A DNA stretch of 12,308 nt. Origin: Bryobacterales bacterium (lineage in GTDB: Bacteria; Acidobacteriota; Terriglobia; Bryobacterales; Bryobacteraceae). The stretch is from positions 9,753 through 22,060 of the forward strand of contig PLMF01000073.1 in the NCBI GenBank assembly GCA_003142355.1, read 5' to 3'. The notes under the pieces were generated by a model. That model worked only from the letters and a program-made list of their open reading frames with translations, did no database searches and had not been told where the DNA came from. This document shows, one piece after another, positions 8,049-12,308 of this stretch; the first letter of the stretch is position 1; the number at the start of each line of letters is the position of its first letter. A program made the position numbers and the translations under genes.

Positions 8049-10501
8049 TTCGGGTCGATTCCATAACGATCAAGGAGTTTCGAGGCATCCGTGATCTGAC
8101 CTTGGATTTCAACGGAAAGAATTATGCCATCTGTGGCCCCAACGGCACGGGAAAGAGTGGCGTAGTTGACGCTCTGGAGTTCGCGCTGACTGGAAACGTA
8201 TCCCGCCTCTCGGGAGAGGGAAGAGGCGACATCTCCATCAAACAGCACGCGCCCCACGTAGACAGGCGGAACGACCCCGACAAGGCGCGGGTGACGGTCA
8301 AGGTGACCATCCCCAGCCTGAGCAAGACCGCCACTATCGAACGGAGCCCGAAGACCCCAGCTGTCGCGCATGTGACGCCGAGCGACCCCGCAGTGCTCGA
8401 TGTGCTCCGGCAAGTGGAGAAGCATCCTGAGATCGTCCTCTCGCGTCGGGAGTTGATCCGGTACGTGCTTGCAACGCCCGGCAAGCGCGCTGAGGAAGTC
8501 CAGGCGCTGCTCCATCTCGATCAGGTGGAACAGGTCCGAGTCGGTCTTCAAAAGATAGCAAACAACTCCGAACGGCAGTTGACGCCGCTCGACACAGCGG
8601 CCACGCAGGCCCTCGACAACCTCCTGCGGGCGCTGGGAATACCCGAACTGACTAAGGAGAAGGCGCTCGCCGCCGCGAACACCCAGCGCGTGATCCTCGG
8701 TCTCCCGGCGCTTGCAGACCTTACTGAGACAATGTCTCTCAAGGACGGGATGGCGACTCCAGGGGCGGCACGGCCCCAGCGCATTCCCAAGGCCCAGGCC
8801 CTCGCGGACATCCGAGCCGCCCGCGAGGCACTCGTGGAGATCACGAGCGCCCCCACCACCACGCGAGTTGCCGGAGTCACAGCTGATCTCACCGCTCTCG
8901 CCGACGATCCGGCGGTTGCGGCAGGTGTTATACGAGAGACCTTCTATGTCACTGGGATGACGCTTATCGAGGTCGGGGCGTGTCCGTTCTGCGATATCGC
9001 TTGGGACCTGGACGGACTCAAGTGGCACGTTCAAGCCAAGATTGACCAGTTGAAAGAGGTATCGCGCAGACGCGACGCGGCGGAGACAAAGATTGCCCCG
9101 TTGATCACGGCTCTCCGGAAGGTGCAGGCTGCGATGGACACTCTGGTCCATTACGCCGAGCTCGCGACGCCGCCTTTGGCCATGCAGGCGACCCGCGACT
9201 ACAGTGCCACGTGCGGAACTGCGGCCGAGAAGCTGGCCGTCTTCCTGCCGCTGGCCGACACGATCACGGCCCTCGCGAACGTGCCGATCATACCGCAAGC
9301 CGCCTCCAACGGCATCGGCGAACTCGAGAAGGTGGTCGCCACCCTCCCCGAACCGACGAAGCAGGACGCGGCCCGGGAGTGGCTCACGCTCGCGCAAGAG
9401 CGGCTTGAGGTTTGGCGCAAGGCGGTGCGGAAGCAAAAGGCCGCCGAGGAGCAGGCCCAGAGGGCACGGCAGGTATCCGACATCTACGCCGCCACGGGTG
9501 ACACGGTGCTCGTGGGAATCTATGCGGACGTCGAGAGGGACTTCGCGGACATCTACCGCTTCGTCAACCGCGACGACGAAGACAAGTTTACGGCCCAACT
9601 CGTGCCGTCGATGGGAAAACTGGGCTTCGATGTCGACTTCTACGGACGCGGGTTCTTCCCGCCGGGCGCGTACCACAGCGAGGGCCACCAGGACAGCATG
9701 GGTCTGTGCTTGTACCTCGCACTGATGAGGCACCTCCAGGGCGCCGACTTCACCTTCGCTGTGCTCGACGACGTCCTCATGTCCGTGGACGCGGGTCACC
9801 GTCGCGAGGTCTGTGCCCTTCTGAAAAGAGAGTTCCCGAACACACAGTTCATCATGACCACGCATGACCCCATCTGGTTGCGTCACCTGAGGACCGAGGG
9901 GCTGATCGTGGGACAGTCCGCTGTGCATTTCAGGAGCTGGAGCGTCGACCGCGGGCCAACTCGATGGGACAAGCGGGACGTGTGGACAGAGATTGACGAC
10001 TATCTAAAGGGAGAGGACGTGCGCGCGGCCAGCGCTCTCCTCCGGCACTACCTCGAATACGCGTCGGCCGAGTTGTGCCACCGGCTACGCGCGTCTGTGG
10101 AGTTTCGTGGCGACGCTCAGTATCAACTTGGCGAACTTCTTCCTGCGGCGATCACGCGCATGCGAGAGATCTATCGCCGCGCGAAGGAAGCCGGCAATTC
10201 GTGGAACCAGAGGGAGGCCGTGGACGACCTCGCCACTCGGGAGTCTGAGTTTACCGTTCTGGCGAAGAGATCGAACGCCGAGCAGTGGCAAGTGAACGTA
10301 GCCGTGCACTTCAACTCCTGGGATAACCTGCGTAAGGAGGACTTTGCACCGGTGGTGAAGGCGTTCCGGGGTCTCCTAGCCGGATTCACTTGCTCGGATT
10401 GCGGCGAGTACCTCCACGTGTTGCCGGACCGGGAAACTGCCCAGTGTGTCTGTTGCGAGTGCGGCAAGACGAACATGAATCTGCGCAAGAAGAGCGGGTA
10501 G
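8045..10501 (+). CDS. SMC/Rad50-like ATPase with zinc-hook CxxC and C-terminal zinc ribbon
   Basis: An 818-aa ABC-type ATPase of the SMC/RecN/Rad50 class. The N-terminal lobe has Walker A GPNGTGKS (31-38) and the LSRREL segment (about 132-137). A short helical arm follows with CPFC (313-316), a Rad50-like zinc-hook motif. The C-terminal lobe has a signature-like SEGHQDSMG (545-553), Walker B FAVLDD (571-576), D-loop SVDAGHR and H-loop TTHD (605-608). The Walker B ends in two aspartates, where Rad50 and SMC proteins have Asp-Glu. Residues about 615-818 are an added domain: a helical region, a conserved-looking NVAVH (751-755), and CxxC (783-786) followed by CVCCEC (801-806), a probable zinc ribbon. 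The start is GTG inside the upstream stop codon. Proteins of this build often act in anti-phage or DNA-repair systems. ATPase class is firm; role inferred. Confidence 0.87.
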   Translation: MIRVDSITIKEFRGIRDLTLDFNGKNYAICGPNGTGKSGVVDALEFALTGNVSRLSGEGRGDISIKQHAPHVDRRNDPDKARVTVKVTIPSLSKTATIERSPKTPAVAHVTPSDPAVLDVLRQVEKHPEIVLSRRELIRYVLATPGKRAEEVQALLHLDQVEQVRVGLQKIANNSERQLTPLDTAATQALDNLLRALGIPELTKEKALAAANTQRVILGLPALADLTETMSLKDGMATPGAARPQRIPKAQALADIRAAREALVEITSAPTTTRVAGVTADLTALADDPAVAAGVIRETFYVTGMTLIEVGACPFCDIAWDLDGLKWHVQAKIDQLKEVSRRRDAAETKIAPLITALRKVQAAMDTLVHYAELATPPLAMQATRDYSATCGTAAEKLAVFLPLADTITALANVPIIPQAASNGIGELEKVVATLPEPTKQDAAREWLTLAQERLEVWRKAVRKQKAAEEQAQRARQVSDIYAATGDTVLVGIYADVERDFADIYRFVNRDDEDKFTAQLVPSMGKLGFDVDFYGRGFFPPGAYHSEGHQDSMGLCLYLALMRHLQGADFTFAVLDDVLMSVDAGHRREVCALLKREFPNTQFIMTTHDPIWLRHLRTEGLIVGQSAVHFRSWSVDRGPTRWDKRDVWTEIDDYLKGEDVRAASALLRHYLEYASAELCHRLRASVEFRGDAQYQLGELLPAAITRMREIYRRAKEAGNSWNQREAVDDLATRESEFTVLAKRSNAEQWQVNVAVHFNSWDNLRKEDFAPVVKAFRGLLAGFTCSDCGEYLHVLPDRETAQCVCCECGKTNMNLRKKSG

Positions 10502-10556
10502 TTCGCGCCGCTTCGCTCTGCGCGTTCCCCGAGGCGCTTGATGCTCATCGTTACAG
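10468..10556 (+). other. Degenerate attC-like site at the end of the ATPase gene
   Basis: GACGAAC (10468-10474) and GTTACAG (10550-10556) can pair as imperfect outer core sites, each with one mismatch to RYYYAAC/GTTRRRY. Inside them AAC-ATGA-ATC-T-GCGC on the left can pair with GCGC-TT-GAT-GC-TCAT-C-GTT on the right, leaving a few unpaired bases on one side, as attC sites do. The position is what a cassette model predicts: overlapping the end of one gene and before the next. The cores are poor, so this is a candidate only. Confidence 0.35.
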
Positions 10557-10593
10557 GGGCAAGCCGAACAAGAGCATCGCGGTGACCTCGGGG
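10527..10593. repeat. Imperfect inverted repeat between ATPase and HEPN genes
   Basis: CCCCGAGG (10527-10534) pairs with CCTCGGGG (10586-10593). Further in, GATGCTC (10540-10546) pairs with GAGCATC (10572-10578), leaving a loop of about 25 bases. It could act as a terminator-like or attenuating structure upstream of the HEPN gene. It overlaps, and would compete with, the attC-like fold at 10468-10556. Confidence 0.5.
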
Positions 10594-10611
10594 AGCACAG
10601 ACGGTGGTGAA

Positions 10612-11154
10612 ATGGTGAAGATCAGCCTTTGTGACGAAGTACTTACCGAGATCGGCAAGATCACGGTAATCTTCGGCCTCATTGATCATTCTTTAGCCGA
10701 GATCATCGGCAGAATCGTAACGGTGGGCGGCCGACCGAACGAGCTCGGCCAGATCGTAACAGCGGAGCTTTCATTCAAACAGCGGATTGCTACGGTCGAT
10801 TCGCTTTTGCTGTTCGCCCTCGGTAAGGACCACGACTTCGTCAATCAGTTCGCCCAGGTGAAGCCTTTGTTGTTTAAGGCAGAGGAACAACGAAATCTAG
10901 TGGTACACTCGATCTGGTTAAACCCCTGCAACGCCGTCGATTCGGAGACGATTATCCGACTCAAAACTACTGCCAAGCAGAAGAGGGGACTTCATACAGA
11001 CTTTGTGGCGATGACCCTTCCGGCTCTTCGGCAGATTACGGACATTGTGGCAATAGCCTTCAAGGAACTATGCTTCATTGAGCTCCATTTCCATGAGCAG
11101 CCGGAAGGCGTTAAACCACAAGCGGACCGTGAAGAACACGATAAGGAAACATGA
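10612..11154 (+). CDS. HEPN-like protein with RNxxxH motif (putative RNase)
   Basis: A 180-aa helical protein without signal or membrane segments. An N-terminal helix (IGKITVIFGLIDHSLAEIIG, about 14-33) is followed by AELSFKQRIATVDSLL (51-66). The motif EEQRNLVVH comes next, with R94, N95 and H99 forming the RNxxxH signature of HEPN domains, many of which are metal-independent RNases in toxin-antitoxin and defence systems. The rest is helical with a charged, soluble tail. The ATG at 10612 has only a weak GGTGG upstream; a long open frame runs further 5' into the ATPase gene but has no better start. By eye the gene is less GC-rich than its neighbours, which suggests separate acquisition. The attC-like site at 11174 begins 20 bp after the stop. 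Exact HEPN subfamily and activity are not determined. Confidence 0.68.
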   Translation: MVKISLCDEVLTEIGKITVIFGLIDHSLAEIIGRIVTVGGRPNELGQIVTAELSFKQRIATVDSLLLFALGKDHDFVNQFAQVKPLLFKAEEQRNLVVHSIWLNPCNAVDSETIIRLKTTAKQKRGLHTDFVAMTLPALRQITDIVAIAFKELCFIELHFHEQPEGVKPQADREEHDKET

Positions 11155-11173
11155 GAAAAGGAATCGAGCCGCT

Positions 11174-11239
11174 GCCTAACCAGTCTGCTCCAGGCGACGG
11201 CCAAAACCGGGCTGCGCCTGAGAGTTCGAGTCGTTAGAC
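11174..11239 (+). other. attC-like integron recombination site (upstream of phosphatase gene)
   Basis: The outer cores are GCCTAAC (11174-11180) and GTTAGAC (11233-11239), both exact matches to RYYYAAC and GTTRRRY, 66 bp overall. Inside, CAGGCG (11191-11196) pairs with CGCCTG (11215-11220), and the near-core segments are loosely complementary. The next gene starts 18 bp after the site with its own ribosome-binding site. The recombination point would be between G11233 and T11234. Confidence 0.68.
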
Positions 11240-11257
11240 TCCACACTGGGGAGACAT

Positions 11258-11746
11258 ATGGTCAAGGTGCAGGACAGGCTTTACATCGGCGACGAAGCGA
11301 CCTGCCGATTCGGGTCCGCTCAACTGGCGGTCGTGCACGCGTGCAAGTCCCCCTGCCATCAGCGTGCCGTTGGGTACAGAGGAAGCCTCTCGCCTCAGCA
11401 TCCCTACTATCTCGTTCTCCGGCACCCGTACGACCTGTACCTGAACATCATCGATCCACCCGTGCCCCTCTTCAAGATCGAGACGTTCGCGCAGTTCCTG
11501 CTGTTCGCAAGTGAACACCACGACCGTGGTGGCTCGCTACTGATTCACTGCAACCAGGGCGAGTCCCGGGCGCCAACGCTGGCGCTCCTGTTCCTTGCGA
11601 AGCATCTCCGAGCGATTCCCAGTGATTCGTTCTTGGCTGCTCAGGCGGCGTTCGCACCTCTGTACGCCGGATACCGCCCCGGAGCGGGCATTCAGCAGTT
11701 TCTCGCCACGAACTGGGCTCTGGTTGGGGCAACAAGTGGAGTCTAA
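11258..11746 (+). CDS. Dual-specificity/tyrosine phosphatase-like protein in an integron cassette
   Basis: A 162-aa protein with the cysteine-phosphatase P-loop HCNQGESRA: H97, nucleophile C98 and R104 fit HCx5R. An aspartate (D66 in LNIIDPP) sits about 30 residues upstream, where the general acid of dual-specificity phosphatases lies. The N-terminus (VKVQDRLYIGDEATCR) resembles the opening strand of such folds. It probably removes phosphate from protein Tyr/Ser/Thr or another phosphoester in the cytoplasm; no signal peptide is seen. GGGGAG lies four bases before the ATG. The start is 18 bp after one attC-like site and the TAA stop (11744-11746) lies inside the outer core of the next, the classic layout of a single-gene cassette of about 572 bp. 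Substrate and in vivo activity unknown. Confidence 0.78.
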   Translation: MVKVQDRLYIGDEATCRFGSAQLAVVHACKSPCHQRAVGYRGSLSPQHPYYLVLRHPYDLYLNIIDPPVPLFKIETFAQFLLFASEHHDRGGSLLIHCNQGESRAPTLALLFLAKHLRAIPSDSFLAAQAAFAPLYAGYRPGAGIQQFLATNWALVGATSGV

Positions 11747-11811
11747 CAGGCGCTTGCAGCCGACGGGAGCGGGGCGCTGAATCGCCTGCGGCTGAAGCGC
11801 TGTCGTTGGAC
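11741..11811 (+). other. attC-like integron recombination site (downstream of phosphatase gene)
   Basis: The outer cores are GTCTAAC (11741-11747) and GTTGGAC (11805-11811), both matching RYYYAAC/GTTRRRY and complementary to each other apart from one G:T pair. The inner arms CGCTTGCAGCC and GGCTGAAGCG pair fully except for one extrahelical base, a feature attC recognition depends on. A small GGCG/CGCC hairpin closes the loop. The length is 71 bp, within the normal attC range. The phosphatase stop codon is part of the left core. Confidence 0.8.
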
Positions 11812-11959
11812 TTCGACATCGGGAAGCGGCCATGTTTGGCATAGCCCTCGCATCTCTGTCGCAAATCCCCTTCCCCTGAGCGACGCCTCCGTAGGTCCCC
11901 ATGTGGGAAGTTGACCGGCCGGGCGCCGGGCGGTTTACCGTCCCCTGGGAGGTCGGCCA
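11812..11959. other. Non-coding stretch downstream of attC-like site
   Basis: I see no supported gene here. Short open frames lack ribosome-binding sites and family features. It would be the first part of the next cassette, whose only visible gene (hicB-like) lies on the opposite strand. Confidence 0.5.
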
Positions 11960-11991
11960 GGAACCTGGCGATCACGCCCTACCCAGGTTCC
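11960..11991 (-). terminator. Hairpin downstream of hicB-like gene
   Basis: GGAACCTGG (11960-11968) and CCAGGTTCC (11983-11991) form a perfect 9-bp stem with a 14-base loop. It begins 10 bases after the hicB-like stop on the minus strand. No T-run follows in that direction, so this is a probable 3' end structure and not a textbook terminator. Confidence 0.5.
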
Positions 11992-12001
11992 GCGGCGCCC
12001 A

Positions 12002-12214
12002 TCAGGCTAAGATCGGGCGCCGCCCCTTCGGCTCTGGGATCGGATCGCCGAACTCCTTGGCGGTGTCGATCCAGAGGCGAATTGCATCCTGTGCGTTGCC
12101 GAGCGCGGCTTCGTGGGTGACGCCGTGCGCCATACATCCAGGAAGTTCCGGCACCTCCGCGATGAACGCCCCGTCTTCGTCGCTCCAATAGATGATGACT
12201 TCGTACTTGATCAT
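12002..12214 (-). CDS. hicB: HicB-like antitoxin (HicB_like/UPF0150 domain only)
   Basis: A 70-aa protein with the compact HicB fold: KYEVIIYWSDEDGAFIAEVPELPGCMAHG, then THEAALGNAQDAIRLWIDTAKEFGDPIPEP. The strand-GxFIAEVPELPGC core and the E-A-x-x-N-x-x-x-A-I helix are diagnostic. It lacks a C-terminal DNA-binding domain, as many short HicB proteins do. HicB proteins bind and block the HicA RNase toxin, so a hicA-type partner is expected. The upstream reading frame on the same strand overlaps the start by four bases (ATGA) and is cut by the window edge. The gene points opposite to the neighbouring cassette genes, so it probably has its own promoter, as toxin-antitoxin cassettes often do. Confidence 0.82.
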   Translation of the reverse strand: MIKYEVIIYWSDEDGAFIAEVPELPGCMAHGVTHEAALGNAQDAIRLWIDTAKEFGDPIPEPKGRRPILA

Positions 12215-12308
12215 GGCCTGGAACCCAGCTTCGCTTTCAGAATCACGGACCGGACCTGCTTCACGTGGTACGGCTTGGCCTGCGCACCGTAAGCGTTAGA
12301 GCAACCCA
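12211..12308 (-). CDS. 3' end of ORF overlapping hicB-like gene (possible toxin partner)
   Basis: Thirty-one codons of an open frame enter from the right window edge and stop with TGA overlapping the hicB-like ATG. The visible tail, ending KQVRSVILKAKLGSRP, is basic, which suits a HicA-type mRNA-binding toxin. Its VRSVILKAKLG could be a diverged form of the usual LRSILRxAGL ending. The match is weak, and the call rests mainly on the ATGA overlap and the usual hicA-hicB order. Confidence 0.4.
   Translation of the reverse strand, partial: GCSNAYGAQAKPYHVKQVRSVILKAKLGSRP

Noticed and set aside
7919..9928. A 669-codon open frame antisense to the ATPase gene
   Set aside because: Codon-bias shadow: the opposite strand carries Walker A, signature, Walker B and H-loop motifs in order, while this frame has none.
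11901..12191. A 96-codon plus-strand frame opposite the hicB-like gene
   Set aside because: Shadow of the HicB-like protein, whose fold is recognisable on the minus strand.
12212..12299. GTTAGAG near the right edge, considered as the core of a further attC
   Set aside because: The last base of the core does not fit GTTRRRY, and I find no matching RYYYAAC core or paired arms to its left within attC length.

Overview
The window looks like high-GC chromosomal DNA of a member of the Acidobacteriota, probably near Bryobacter/Solibacter. This is inferred from gene content: a very large Oar-type TonB-dependent receptor with an N-terminal carboxypeptidase-regulatory domain, a Tat-exported Gfo/Idh/MocA oxidoreductase and a secreted M20 hydrolase. 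No marker gene is present to prove it.

Layout. Positions 1-915 hold the 3' part of a GT4-type glycosyltransferase (+). Positions 956-4456 hold the receptor (-), which is divergent from the M20 metallohydrolase at 4586-5962 (+). That gene converges on the Gfo/Idh/MocA oxidoreductase at 6030-7334 (-). A 22-bp perfect palindrome, REP-like or a two-way terminator, sits between these last two genes. This left part is ordinary host chromosome.

From about 7500 rightwards the window changes character and reads as a decayed chromosomal integron. First comes a short frameshifted remnant that translates to the C-terminal signature of an integron-type tyrosine integrase (about 7505-7626, + strand). Next is a translationally coupled pair: a small helical protein (7833-8048) and an 818-aa SMC/Rad50-like ATPase (8045-10501). 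Then comes a HEPN-type protein with an RNxxxH motif (10612-11154), a protein with a dual-specificity phosphatase active site (11258-11746), and a HicB-like antitoxin on the opposite strand (12002-12214) with the 3' end of an overlapping upstream partner.

Two well-formed attC-like sites (11174-11239 and 11741-11811) bracket the phosphatase gene exactly as in a gene cassette: start codon just after one site, stop codon inside the next. A third, degenerate attC candidate (10468-10556) lies at the end of the ATPase gene, so the HEPN gene may be a cassette too.

The most interesting material is the small-protein/ATPase pair next to a HEPN RNase candidate. It may be an undescribed defence-like module carried in a sedentary integron whose integrase faces the same way as its cassettes. 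The individual motifs are read directly from the sequence. The joint function is inference.
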